NCBI RefSeq assembly: GCF_017876295.1
Contig: NZ_JAGINT010000001.1
Coordinates: 2,418,001-2,482,000 of the forward strand
DNA: 64,000 bases
Source: Kribbella aluminosa
Lineage (GTDB): Bacteria > Actinomycetota > Actinomycetes > Propionibacteriales > Kribbellaceae
Direction of reading: 5' to 3'
Part shown: positions 26,447 to 35,578 of the stretch, piece after piece
Layout: each line of letters opens with the position of its first letter
Numbering within the stretch: position 1 is the first letter of the stretch
Notes under the pieces: generated by a model
Told to the model about the DNA's origin: nothing
Database searches by the model: none
What the model saw: the letters and a program-made list of their open reading frames with translations, nothing else
Program-made: the position numbers and the translations under genes

Positions 26447-27595
26447 ATGCCCGGCCTCGGGGTTGGCAGACTGTCCCGCGTGGAGCGCCCGGCCGTCGAC
26501 CTGCTGCAGCCGTTGTGGCGTGCGCTGGTCGTGTTCCGGGTGCTCACCTGGGTGTTCGCGTGCCTCGGCGTGTGGGCCCGGTGGGACGGCATCGTCCGGC
26601 CGTACGGCGCGGTGCTGCAGCTCGCCGTGATGGGTGTCTGGACGCTGATCTCGTCGTACGGCTACAGCATCCGCTGGGGGCGCCGGAACACCCGGCTCGC
26701 GTTCGCGGACCTGATTGTCACGGTCGCCTGCATGTACGCGACCCTGTGGGCGCAGCCGCTGCCCGACATCCGCGCCGGCGCGTCCGTGCTGACGTCGGTG
26801 TGGGCGGCCGGGCCGGTGCTCGCGCTCGCGATCTCCCGCGGGCGCGACGGGGGCCTGCTCGGCGCGGCGACGATCAGTCTCGCGTTGCTGTCGCTGCGCG
26901 GGGTGGATCACGTGTCGAAGATCCTCGGCAACGTGCAACTGCTGCTGGTGACCGGCCTGGTCGTCGGGTACGCCGCCACGACGATGCGCCAGGCGGGGGA
27001 GCGGCTGCGTGCGGCGATCGCCACGGAGGGCGCGACCGCGGAACGGCTGCGGCTCAGTCGGTCGATCCACGACGGCGTACTGCAGGTGCTGGCGCAGGTC
27101 CAGCGGCGCGGTACGGCGATCGGCGGCGAGGCGCTCGAACTGGCCGAGCTGGCCGCGGAACAGGAGGTTGCCCTGCGCACCTTGATGTCGACGCGACCGG
27201 CCGTCGCTCCCGGGGACCGCGTCGATCTGTGCGGGTTGTTGTTGCCGTTGGCCACAACGCGGGTCGATGTCGTCGTACCTGCCGGGCAGGTGCTGCTGCC
27301 TTCGTCGACGGCCGCTGAACTGGTTGCCGCGGTCAAGGAAGCGCTGAGCAACGTGAGCAAACACGCCGGCCCGGACGCCCGGTCGTGGGTCGTCGTGGAG
27401 GAACTGGGGGAGGAGGTCGCGGTGTCGATCCGCGACGACGGAATCGGTACGACGCCCGCCCGGCTCGAACAGGCCCGCGTCGACGGCCACCTCGGCGTCA
27501 GCCAGTCCATCCGCGGCCGCATCACCGACCTCGGCGGCACCGTCACCGTCCGCACCGCCCCCGGCGAAGGAACCGAATGGGAGTTGAAAGTATGA
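26447..27595 (+). CDS. MacS-type sensor histidine kinase
   Basis: 382 aa. Five or so hydrophobic helices in residues 25-185 form a membrane sensor (DUF5931-like, as in the actinobacterial MacS group). A short coiled segment and a HisKA_3 dimerisation box follow (RLSRSIHDGVLQVLAQV, phospho-accepting His about 207). The ATPase domain has EALSNVSKHAG (N box), DDGIGT (G1) and a glycine-rich end. No extracytoplasmic ligand domain is present, so it senses within or at the membrane. It pairs with the LuxR-type regulator 37 bp downstream and is divergent from the M6 protease (156 bp between starts), which makes that protease a possible target. Confidence 0.9.
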   Translation: MPGLGVGRLSRVERPAVDLLQPLWRALVVFRVLTWVFACLGVWARWDGIVRPYGAVLQLAVMGVWTLISSYGYSIRWGRRNTRLAFADLIVTVACMYATLWAQPLPDIRAGASVLTSVWAAGPVLALAISRGRDGGLLGAATISLALLSLRGVDHVSKILGNVQLLLVTGLVVGYAATTMRQAGERLRAAIATEGATAERLRLSRSIHDGVLQVLAQVQRRGTAIGGEALELAELAAEQEVALRTLMSTRPAVAPGDRVDLCGLLLPLATTRVDVVVPAGQVLLPSSTAAELVAAVKEALSNVSKHAGPDARSWVVVEELGEEVAVSIRDDGIGTTPARLEQARVDGHLGVSQSIRGRITDLGGTVTVRTAPGEGTEWELKV

Positions 27596-27632
27596 CCGGA
27601 CTGCGTTTTGGCGGGTCGTTTGTGGGGCAGGC

Positions 27633-28265
27633 GTGACGCGCGTGATGATCGTCGACGACCACCCGATGTGGCGCGAAGGCGTCGCCCGAGACCTCGGCAG
27701 CCGCGGGTACGACGTGTGCGCGACCGCCTCGGACGTGGCGAGCGCGGTGAAGATCGCGCTGGCGACCCGGCCGGATGTGGTGGTGATGGATCTGCAGCTG
27801 GGCACCGGCTCCGGCGTCGACGCGACCCGGTCGATCACCACCGCGCTGCCGGACACCCGCGTGCTGGTGCTGTCGGCCAGCGCCGAACAGGACGACGTAC
27901 TCGCCGCGGTGAAGAACGGCGCGTCCGGCTACCTGGTGAAGTCCGCGTCCCTGGACGAGTTCGACGACGCCGTACGCCGTACCGCCGAAGGCGACGCCGT
28001 CTTCAGCGCCGGCCTCGCCGGACTGCTCCTCGGCGAATACCGCCGCCTGGGCGCCACCGGCCCCGAGGTCCCCCAACTGACCGACCGCGAAACCGAAGTC
28101 CTCCGCCTGGTCGCCCGCGGCCTCACCGCCAAACAGATCGCCACCCGCCTCGTCCTCTCCCACCGCACCGTCGAGAACCACGTCCAAAACACCCTCCGCA
28201 AACTCCAACTCCACAACCGAGCCGAACTCGTCCGCTACGCCATCGAAAACGGCCTGGACGACTAA
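27633..28265 (+). CDS. LuxR-family response regulator
   Basis: 210 aa from GTG 27633. Receiver domain with acidic pair D8/D9, phospho-acceptor D53 (VVMDLQL) and conserved K near 103 (YLVKSAS). A C-terminal LuxR helix-turn-helix lies at about 145-205 (LTDRETEVLRLVARGLTAKQ, then SHRTVENHVQNTLRKL). The cognate partner is the upstream kinase. A strongly C-rich synonymous codon pattern appears in its last third, unlike its first part. Confidence 0.93.
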   Translation: MTRVMIVDDHPMWREGVARDLGSRGYDVCATASDVASAVKIALATRPDVVVMDLQLGTGSGVDATRSITTALPDTRVLVLSASAEQDDVLAAVKNGASGYLVKSASLDEFDDAVRRTAEGDAVFSAGLAGLLLGEYRRLGATGPEVPQLTDRETEVLRLVARGLTAKQIATRLVLSHRTVENHVQNTLRKLQLHNRAELVRYAIENGLDD

Positions 28266-28454
28266 AAGCCCCGCGATGCGTCCGGCTGAACCGACTGCGT
28301 GAGGCCGCGGAGCACGTGGGGTTTGGGTGAGGTTACGGTTGCGACACGGTCGCTTGTGTGATTGTGGGGCGTTCGTACACTGGGCGTTCCACGGCTGCGT
28401 GGATGCTCTGTGTCAAGACACCTGTGCGTTGGGTGCCCACCTCCGGAGGCTTCG

Positions 28455-30755
28455 GTGAACCGGTCGTCCCTTGTCCGTGCTCTGCTCGCGTTTCTGGTGC
28501 TGGCGGGGGCGACGTACGTCACGCTGACGGCGAAACCACAACTCGGTCTCGACCTGCGCGGCGGGACGCAGATCGTGCTGCAGGCCAAGGACTCGCCGAC
28601 GGTGAAGGTGACCAAGGAGACCACCGACAAGGCGACGCAGGTGCTGCACCGGCGGATCGACGCGCTCGGGGTCAGTGAGCCGAACGTCACCCGGCAGGGC
28701 GAGAACCGGATCATCGTCGAGCTGCCCGGCGTCCAGGATCCGCGCGAGGCCGCGAAGGTGATCGGCAAGACCGCACAGCTCACCTTCCACGAGGTTCTGG
28801 ACCAGGTCGCGGCCAAACCGGCCAAGCCCGCGGCGGGCGAGACGTACCTGCCGAGTGACCAAGGGCAGGGTTTCCTGCGGCTCGCCAAGCCTGCGATGAC
28901 CGGTGAGCTGGTCAGCGGCGCGGACGGCATGCTCGACCCGCAGCAGGTCGCGCAGGGCTGGTTCGTGCAGATGAAGTTCAAGGGCGACGGCGGCAAGATC
29001 TGGGCGAACATCACCGGCAAGGCCGCCTGCCAGCCGGTCGGTACGCCGCAGCGGCTGATCGCCATCGTGCTCGACAACGAGGTGATCAGCGCCCCGCAGG
29101 TCGACCCGAACGGCGGCAACCAGCTCTGCAACCTGGGCATCTCCGGCGGTACGACGACGATCTCCGGCGCCTTCACCGAGGCGGACGCGAAGGACCTGGC
29201 CGCACTGATCTCCGGCGGCGCGCTGCCGGTACCGGTCGAGGTCATCGACCAGCGTACGGTCGGCCCGTCCCTCGGCCAGGACGCGATCCAGGCCAGCGCC
29301 CTCGCCGCGATCCTGGGTCTCGCCCTGACGGCCCTGTTCATCATCGTGGTCTACCGTCTGGTCGGCCTGATGGCGGTCCTCGGCCTGATCGGGTATTCCG
29401 CGATCTCGTACGCCGCCCTGACCGCGCTCGGCGCCACCCTCACCCTGCCCGGTCTGGCCGGTTTCGTACTGGCGATCGGTATGGCGGTCGACGCGAACGT
29501 CCTGGTCTTCGAACGTGCCCGCGAGGACTACGTCGCCGGCCGTACCGACGGGCTCCGCCGTTCGCTGCGCAGCGGTTTCCAGAACGCGCTGTCCGCGATC
29601 GCCGACTCCAACATCACCACGCTGCTCGCCGCCGGGCTGCTGTTCTTCCTGGCCGCCGGCCCGGTCCGCGGCTTCGGCGTCACGCTGTCGATCGGTGTCA
29701 TCGCGTCCATGCTGTCCGCGCTGGTGGTGACCCGCGTGTTCGCCGAGTTCGTGGTGTCCCGCGGGTTCGTACTGCGGCGTCCGGGACTCAGCGGGATCGC
29801 CGGGCACGGCCGCGTCCGCACCTGGCTGGAGGCTCGGCAGCCCGCACTGATGAAGCACAGCAAGCGCTGGCTGGTGATCAGCGCCGTCGCGATCGTGGTC
29901 AGCGTCGCGGGGGTCGCCGTCCGCGGCCTGAACCTCGGCATCGAGTTCACCGGCGGCCGGCTGCTCGAGGTGAGTACGGCGCAGCGGATCACGCCGGACC
30001 AGGCGCGCGCCGCGGTGGCCGAGGCCGGCTATCCGACCGCGGTCGTGCAGGCGTCCGGTACCGACAACTTCACGATCCGGACCGGGACGATCAGCGACGA
30101 CGAGGCGGAGAAGGTCCGCGAGTCGATCTCCCGGACCGCCGGCGACACCGAGGTGATCCGGAACGAGAGCATCGGCCCGTCGCTCGGCAAGGAGCTGCGC
30201 AACAAGGGCCTGATCGCGCTCGGCATCGCGCTGTTCGCGCAGCTGGCGTACCTCGCCGCACGGTTCCGCTGGACGTTCGGCGCCGGCGCGGTCCTCGCGC
30301 TGCTGCAGAACGTCGCCGTCGTGGTCGGGATCTTCGCCTGGACCGGGAAGCCCGTCGACGGCATCTTCCTGGCCGCGATCCTGACCGTGATCGGGTACAC
30401 CGTGAACGACTCGGTCGTGGTCTTCGACCGGATCCGCGAGACCCGCAGCGCCCGCGCCACCGGCAACCTCGGCAAGACCATCGACACCGCGATCGTGAAC
30501 GTGCTGCCGCGGACCATCAACACCGGCATCTCGACGCTGTTCATCCTCGCCGCGTTGCTGTTCCTGGGTGGCGACTCGCTGGCGGACTTCGCGCTCGCGC
30601 TGCTGCTCGGCATCCTCGTCGGTACGTACTCCTCGAATCTGACCGCCGCACCGCTGCTGCTCGAGCTGGAGCGCCGCTACCCGGCGCCGCCGCCGCGCCC
30701 GAAGCGCACGCAGGTCGACCGCGACGCACAGCCGGACCGCGGGGCGGTCGTCTAG
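28455..30755 (+). CDS. secDF: Fused protein translocase subunit SecDF (stand-alone copy)
   Basis: 766 aa in which SecD and SecF are one polypeptide. Start GTG 28455 has GGAGG five bases upstream and gives a first membrane helix (LVRALLAFLVLAGATYV). SecD part: GLDLRGGTQIVLQ, a periplasmic P1-like domain to about 270, and five helices to about 430. SecF part: GIEFTGGRLLEV near 500 and helices to about 735. SecDF uses the proton gradient to pull secreted proteins across. Actinomycetes usually keep separate secD and secF in the ruvABC-yajC-relA region; a fused extra copy, as known in Streptomyces, is seen here without yajC. Its neighbours are regulatory and DNA repair genes. Confidence 0.92.
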   Translation: MNRSSLVRALLAFLVLAGATYVTLTAKPQLGLDLRGGTQIVLQAKDSPTVKVTKETTDKATQVLHRRIDALGVSEPNVTRQGENRIIVELPGVQDPREAAKVIGKTAQLTFHEVLDQVAAKPAKPAAGETYLPSDQGQGFLRLAKPAMTGELVSGADGMLDPQQVAQGWFVQMKFKGDGGKIWANITGKAACQPVGTPQRLIAIVLDNEVISAPQVDPNGGNQLCNLGISGGTTTISGAFTEADAKDLAALISGGALPVPVEVIDQRTVGPSLGQDAIQASALAAILGLALTALFIIVVYRLVGLMAVLGLIGYSAISYAALTALGATLTLPGLAGFVLAIGMAVDANVLVFERAREDYVAGRTDGLRRSLRSGFQNALSAIADSNITTLLAAGLLFFLAAGPVRGFGVTLSIGVIASMLSALVVTRVFAEFVVSRGFVLRRPGLSGIAGHGRVRTWLEARQPALMKHSKRWLVISAVAIVVSVAGVAVRGLNLGIEFTGGRLLEVSTAQRITPDQARAAVAEAGYPTAVVQASGTDNFTIRTGTISDDEAEKVRESISRTAGDTEVIRNESIGPSLGKELRNKGLIALGIALFAQLAYLAARFRWTFGAGAVLALLQNVAVVVGIFAWTGKPVDGIFLAAILTVIGYTVNDSVVVFDRIRETRSARATGNLGKTIDTAIVNVLPRTINTGISTLFILAALLFLGGDSLADFALALLLGILVGTYSSNLTAAPLLLELERRYPAPPPRPKRTQVDRDAQPDRGAVV

Positions 30756-30811
30756 GTTTATCCACACCCCAGCCCGCCGGACGGAAATCTGTCGGCTCGC
30801 CGGGCTAGGGT

Positions 30812-32809
30812 ATGGCGGTGGGTGTCGATGTGCGGGAACTGCTGGAAGCTGCCGTGTCCGGGATCGCCGGACAGACCCGGCCCGGGCAGGTGGAGATGGC
30901 GCAGGCCGTCGACACCGCGATGCACGAGGGGTCGCACCTGCTCGTCCAGGCAGGCACCGGCACCGGCAAGTCCCTCGGGTACCTCGTGCCCGCGCTGGTG
31001 CACGCAATCGAGGACCGCCGGGTGGTCGTCTCGACCGCGACCCTCGCGCTGCAGTCCCAGCTCGTCGACCGCGACGTACCGGCGCTGCTCGACGCGACCG
31101 AGAAGCTCCTGCCGCGACGGCCGAAGTACGCGATCCAGAAGGGGCGGAACAACTACGCCTGCCTGCACCGGATCCGCGAGGGCGCGCCGGACGACGACGG
31201 CATGCTCGTCGAGGTGCCGCCTGCCGGAGAGGTCGGCCGCCAGGTGGTCGAGCTGCGCGAATGGGCCGAGCAGCAGCTCGCGGACGGCGAGGCCGGCGAC
31301 CGGGACCACGCGCCCTCCCACCAGTACCAGGCCTGGCAGCAGGTCGCGATCGCCGCGCGCGAATGCCTCGGCGCCCAGAAATGCCCGTACGGCGAGGAGT
31401 GCTTCGCCGAGAAGGCCAAAGAGCTCGCCCGCAAGGCCGACATCGTGATCACCAACCACGCGCTGCTCTCGATCGACGCCTTCGAGAACCGGACGGTCCT
31501 GCCCGAGCACGACGTGGTGATCGTCGACGAGGCTCACGAGCTGCCCGCCCGGGTCACCGGCGCGGCCGGCGACGAGCTCTCGCCGCAGCTGGTGGAGCGC
31601 GCCGCCAAGCGGGCCCGCCGGTTCGTCGACGACGACAAGGCCGACGACCTGATCGACGCCTCGGACGCGCTCCGGGCCGCCCTCGACGGCACCCGAGAGG
31701 GCCGGATCGAGCCGACCAACACGTCCGTCCTGGAGGCCGCCGGTCTGGTCCGCGACGCCGCCCGCGGGCTGTACTCCGACCTGAACAAGAAGTCCGACGA
31801 CAAGGACGACGACCCGGACGGCGCCAAGCGGCAGTCCAAGGGCACGGTCAAGGAGATCTTCGACGTCGCCGAGCGGGTCGCAGCGCTGAGCGACGCCGAC
31901 GTGGTCTGGATGATCGACCGGGACCGGTTCGGCCGCGAGCTCCGGATCGCCCCGCTGACCGTCGCCGGCCTGCTCCGCGAGCTGGTCCTCCGGGACCGTA
32001 CGGCGGTGCTCACGTCCGCGACGCTGACGCTCGGCGGTGACTTCGACGCGATCGCCCGCCAGGTGGGCCTCCGCCCGAACGACAAGCTCGACGGCGACGA
32101 CGAGATGCCCGAGCTCGACGAGGCCGAGGAGAAGGGCCCGCTGCCGTGGCGCGGCCTCGACGTCGGCTCCCCGTTCGAGTACGAGAAGCAGGCGATCCTG
32201 TACGTCGCCAAGCACCTGCCGGCGCCGCACCGCGACGGGCTCGGCAAGAAGCAGTTCGAGGAGATCGTCGACCTGATCACCGCGGCCGGCGGCCGGACGC
32301 TCGGGTTGTTCTCCTCCCGCCGCGCCGCCGAGGCGGCCACCGCCGCGGTGCGCGAATCGACGGATCTGAAGGTGCTCTGCCAGGGTGACGCGCAGCTCGG
32401 TGAGCTGGCCCGCGAGTTCGTCGAGGACCCGGAGACCTCGCTGTTCGGCACCTTGTCGCTGTGGCAGGGGATCGACGTCCCCGGCTCGACCTGCAACCTG
32501 GTGATCATCGACCGGATCCCGTTCCCGCGGCCGGACGAGCCGCTGATGGCGGCCCGGCAGCGCGCCGTCGACGAGGCCGGCGGCAACGGGTTCATGTCGG
32601 TCGCCGCGACGCACGCCGGACTGCTGCTCGCGCAGGGCACCGGCCGGCTGATCCGCCGCAGTTCCGACCGCGGCGTGGTCGCGATCCTCGACCCGCGGAT
32701 CGTCACCCAGCGGTACGGCGGGTTCCTGCGCGCCTCACTGCCGCCGATGTGGCCGACCGCCGACCGGGAGAAGGTGCTCGGCGCGCTGAAACGACTGCAG
32801 TCGTCATGA
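30812..32809 (+). CDS. ATP-dependent DNA helicase, DinG/XPD-like
   Basis: 665 aa superfamily-2 helicase. Walker A QAGTGTGKS is at 46-54, DEAH box is VIVDEAHE, and motif VI lies near the end (QGTGRLIRRSSDRG). Four cysteines in the Fe-S position (NNYACLHR, RECLGAQKCPYGEECF) fit the XPD/DinG iron-sulfur domain. The role is repair of R-loops and structured DNA. The stop overlaps the ligase start (ATGA), so both are probably made from one mRNA. I see no SOS box upstream. Confidence 0.9.
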   Translation: MAVGVDVRELLEAAVSGIAGQTRPGQVEMAQAVDTAMHEGSHLLVQAGTGTGKSLGYLVPALVHAIEDRRVVVSTATLALQSQLVDRDVPALLDATEKLLPRRPKYAIQKGRNNYACLHRIREGAPDDDGMLVEVPPAGEVGRQVVELREWAEQQLADGEAGDRDHAPSHQYQAWQQVAIAARECLGAQKCPYGEECFAEKAKELARKADIVITNHALLSIDAFENRTVLPEHDVVIVDEAHELPARVTGAAGDELSPQLVERAAKRARRFVDDDKADDLIDASDALRAALDGTREGRIEPTNTSVLEAAGLVRDAARGLYSDLNKKSDDKDDDPDGAKRQSKGTVKEIFDVAERVAALSDADVVWMIDRDRFGRELRIAPLTVAGLLRELVLRDRTAVLTSATLTLGGDFDAIARQVGLRPNDKLDGDDEMPELDEAEEKGPLPWRGLDVGSPFEYEKQAILYVAKHLPAPHRDGLGKKQFEEIVDLITAAGGRTLGLFSSRRAAEAATAAVRESTDLKVLCQGDAQLGELAREFVEDPETSLFGTLSLWQGIDVPGSTCNLVIIDRIPFPRPDEPLMAARQRAVDEAGGNGFMSVAATHAGLLLAQGTGRLIRRSSDRGVVAILDPRIVTQRYGGFLRASLPPMWPTADREKVLGALKRLQSS

Positions 32810-33780
32810 GCCCCGTGACCGGTCCGCCGGTGCTGCCGATGATGGCGACGCTGGGGGAGCTGCCGTCCGGAGCGGGCTGGTCGTACGAGCTGAAGTGGGA
32901 CGGCATCCGGGTGATCGCCGACGTCGACGACGGGGTCTGCCGGTTGTGGTCGCGGAACAGCCACGACATCTCCGGCGGGTACCCGGAGCTGATCGGCCTG
33001 GCGGACGCCCCGGGGCTGCGGCTGCCCGCCGTACTGGACGGGGAGATCGTCACGCTGGACGAGCACGGTGCGCCGTCGTTCGGCCTGCTGCAGCGGCGGA
33101 TGCACGTCCGCGACCCGCGCCAGCTCCGGCACCTGATCACCGAGGTGCCGGTGTCGGTGCGGCTGTTCGACCTGCTCCGCTTCGACGGCGAATGGTTGCT
33201 GGAGGCAACGTACGACGATCGCCGCGGGCTGCTCGATTCGCTGGACATCGGTGACCCGTTCTGGGAGGTGCCGTCGGCGCTGACCGACGGCGCCGAGGCG
33301 CTCGAACTCTCTGCCGCACAAGGGCTCGAGGGCGTGGTGGCGAAGCGCCGCAAGTCGCGGTACCTGCCCGGGCGGCGGAGCTCCGACTGGATCAAGATCA
33401 AGCCGGTGCAGACCCGCGACGTCATCCTGTGCGGCTGGCACCCGGGGGAGGGCAACCGGGAAGGCAAGATCGGCTCGTTCTACTGCGGCGCGTACGATGG
33501 TGACCAACTGGTGCTGATCGGCAAGGTCGGATCCGGGCTGGACCTCGCGACGCTGGACATGCTGAGCGCCGAGCTGGCCGGTCTCGAGGTCGACAAGCCC
33601 GCGTTCGACCCGGCGACGATCCCGCTGACCGACCGGCGCCGGGCGCACTGGCTGGACCCGGTCCTGGTCGCCGAGGTGACGTTCTCCGGCTGGGGCGGCG
33701 ACGGCCGGCTGCGGCACCCGGTGTGGCGCGGCCTGCGGCTGGACATCGACCCGGATTCGGTCCTTCTGGACCGCCCCTGA
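32806..33780 (+). CDS. ATP-dependent DNA ligase (LigC/LigD ligase-domain type)
   Basis: 324 aa. Nucleotidyltransferase domain with motif I ELKWDGIRV (adenylated K30), motif III RLFDLLRFDG, motif IV EGVVAKRR and motif V DWIKIK, then an OB-fold domain (DVILCGWHPGEGNR to the C-terminal TFSGWGGDGRLRHPVW). It lacks the polymerase and nuclease parts of LigD and the large N-terminal domain of replicative ATP ligases, so it is a small accessory ligase. In actinobacteria such ligases serve end joining or stress repair. Translationally coupled to the helicase gene. Confidence 0.9.
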   Translation: MSPVTGPPVLPMMATLGELPSGAGWSYELKWDGIRVIADVDDGVCRLWSRNSHDISGGYPELIGLADAPGLRLPAVLDGEIVTLDEHGAPSFGLLQRRMHVRDPRQLRHLITEVPVSVRLFDLLRFDGEWLLEATYDDRRGLLDSLDIGDPFWEVPSALTDGAEALELSAAQGLEGVVAKRRKSRYLPGRRSSDWIKIKPVQTRDVILCGWHPGEGNREGKIGSFYCGAYDGDQLVLIGKVGSGLDLATLDMLSAELAGLEVDKPAFDPATIPLTDRRRAHWLDPVLVAEVTFSGWGGDGRLRHPVWRGLRLDIDPDSVLLDRP

Positions 33781-33887
33781 AATGCATTTCACGACATGCG
33801 GCCGGGGGCCGAATTGTTCGGAATGCGGAGAATAGTGCGTGTCGCTGCGACAATTGCTGTTCAACTGTCGCAGGAATTCACCGATTG

Positions 33888-34398
33888 TCAGTCGTTCGTT
33901 TTCGGCGACGGTGCCGGAACGGCCAGCGCGGCCTCGATCTTGTCGGCCAGCTTCTCGGGCGCGTGGGTGGGCGCGTAGCGGGCGATCACGCCACCGTCGC
34001 GGCCGACCAGGAACTTGGTGAAGTTCCACTTGACCCGGCCGCCGAGCAGGGCCGCCCTGCTCCCGCTTGAGCCAGTTGTACAACGGGATCGTCTTCGACC
34101 CGTTCACGTCGATCTTGGCGAACATCGGGAACGTGACGTGGTAGATCGTCGAGCAGAAGTTGGCGATCTCGGTCTCGTCGCCAGGCTCCTGGTGGCCGAA
34201 CTGGTCGCAGGGGAAACCGAGCACTGCGAAGCCCTGCCGGCGGTAGGTCCGGTAGAGCTTCTGCAGGCCGGAGTACTGCGGGGTCTGAGCGCACTGTGAA
34301 GCGACGTTCACCACCAGCAGCACCTGGTCGCGGAAATCGGCAAGAGACTGTTCATTGCCTTCGATCCGCCGCGCGCTGAAGTCATAGACAGTCGTCAT
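33888..34398 (-). pseudogene. Glutathione peroxidase-type thiol peroxidase with a frameshift
   Basis: Reads as a glutathione peroxidase from ATG 34398: FSARRIEGNEQSLADFRDQ, the catalytic NVASQCAQTPQY (a cysteine homologue), GFPCDQFGHQEPG. It loses frame after PLYNWLKREQGG. One base less restores the family C-terminus (LLGGRVKWNFTKFLVGRDGG, ending KTND, stop 33888-33890) for a normal ~169 residues. The extra C lies in a perfect 19-nt palindrome at 34044-34062. Truncation removes the conserved WNF tetrad region, so the product would be inactive unless this is a sequencing error. Confidence 0.85.
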
Positions 34399-34446
34399 GA
34401 CTCAATGCTGACACGTCACGCCGGACTTCGCTCGCCGTCCGATATG

Positions 34447-35211
34447 TCAGACTCGGCGCAGAACTGTTACGACCTTTCCGAGAATGGTCGCGTCCTTGCC
34501 GTCGATCGGTTCGAACGCGGGGTTGTGGGGCAGCAGCAGGATCTCGTTCTTGGTCTTCTTGAACGTCTTCACGGTCGCCTCGCCGTCGATCATCGCGGCG
34601 ACGATGTCGCCGTTCTCCGCGGTCTGCTCCTGCCGGACGACCACCCAGTCGCCGTCACAGATGGCGGCGTCGATCATCGACTCACCCTTGACCTTCAGCA
34701 TGAACAGCGTGCCCTCGCCGACCATTGCCTTGGGCAACGGAAAGACCTCTTCGATCTCCTGCTCGGCGAGGATCGGGTTACCGGCGGCGATCTGGCCGAC
34801 CATCGGCACGTACACCGCGTCCGGGTGCGCGTCGCCGGCACCGGTCTCGTCGTACGCCGTCTGCCGCACCGAGCCGAGCGCCGACCGCCGCGCGGCCGCG
34901 TCCGCCTCGCCCGGGTAGCGGACCTCGATCGCGCGCGGGCGGTTCGGGTCGCGGCGGAGCAGGCCCTTCTGCTCCAGCACCCGGAGCTGGTGCGACACCG
35001 AGGAGGAGCTGGTCAGGCCGACCCGCTCGCCGATCTCCCGCATCGAGGGCGGGTAGCCGCGGCTGTCCACCGAGTCCCGGATCACGTCCAGCACGCGGCG
35101 CTGCCGCGGCGTCAGGCCGGTCGCGTCGGCCGGCCCGTCGGGAAGCTCGGCGACGGTCCGGTCGGCGTCCTTGGCCGGCTTGCCCGACGACTTGCCCGCT
35201 GCCTTGTCCAC
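34447..35211 (-). CDS. lexA: SOS repressor LexA
   Basis: 254 aa from GTG 35211 with GAGGAG upstream. A winged helix domain ([32 protein letters not shown]) binds SOS boxes. The S24 domain has the Ala-Gly cleavage site in GQIAAGNP, catalytic Ser in KGESMIDAA and Lys in [10 protein letters not shown] ~35-residue Lys/Asp-rich N-terminal extension precedes the DNA-binding domain, common in actinobacteria. It has its own operator at 35301-35316, so it is probably autoregulated. Confidence 0.96.
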   Translation of the reverse strand: MDKAAGKSSGKPAKDADRTVAELPDGPADATGLTPRQRRVLDVIRDSVDSRGYPPSMREIGERVGLTSSSSVSHQLRVLEQKGLLRRDPNRPRAIEVRYPGEADAAARRSALGSVRQTAYDETGAGDAHPDAVYVPMVGQIAAGNPILAEQEIEEVFPLPKAMVGEGTLFMLKVKGESMIDAAICDGDWVVVRQEQTAENGDIVAAMIDGEATVKTFKKTKNEILLLPHNPAFEPIDGKDATILGKVVTVLRRV

Positions 35212-35300
35212 GCTGATTGCTCCTCGGATCGGGCCGGCGAACTCGCACCGGCCGAAAGCTTGATCGACTGAGACGACCGTAGACCGAATCTTGAGATTCT

Positions 35301-35316
35301 TCAAACATCTGTTCGA
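35301..35316 (-). promoter_or_regulatory. LexA operator (SOS box) of lexA
   Basis: Read on the minus strand the site is TCGAACAGATGTTTGA, one mismatch from the actinobacterial consensus TCGAACNNNNGTTCGA. It lies about 90 bp upstream of the lexA start. Confidence 0.75.
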
Positions 35317-35447
35317 AGGCGTGTCGGTTCGCAAGTTTGTTCGGGTGTCGGGTTATAGGGCGTACGCGGGCAGCTTCGGCGTCAGGAATTTTCTGGGCGT
35401 GTCCTGGTTGGAAGTGGTTGCGCGACGGGCGGCTGTCGGTTAATCAT

Positions 35448-35479
35448 TCGTACAGACGTTCGATCGAACAGGTGTTCGG
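35448..35479 (+). promoter_or_regulatory. Two directly adjoining SOS boxes upstream of the LysM gene
   Basis: TCGTACAGACGTTCGA (35448-35463) is followed without a gap by TCGAACAGGTGTTCGG (35464-35479). Each differs from TCGAACNNNNGTTCGA by one base. They lie about 100 bp upstream of the LysM gene start. Confidence 0.78.
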
Positions 35480-35578
35480 GTCGGTCGGACGGGCGCCTTC
35501 TTCAGAAACTGTCGGAGGCGGCCGATAGACAGGAACCACACACCGCAGAACGTGCACCAACCGAGGTCTGGAGGACTG

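Noticed and set aside
26515..27318. 267-codon plus-strand frame inside the histidine kinase
   Set aside because: Out-of-frame shadow of a gene with clear HisKA_3 and ATPase motifs.
28413..31007. 864-codon open frame on the minus strand over secDF and the helicase start
   Set aside because: Pure antisense of a clear SecDF; composition is Arg/Asp/Gly-biased as expected from codon-position GC, with no domain.
31534..34398. 954-codon minus-strand frame
   Set aside because: Only its first ~125 codons are real (peroxidase before its frameshift); the rest is antisense of the ligase and helicase genes.
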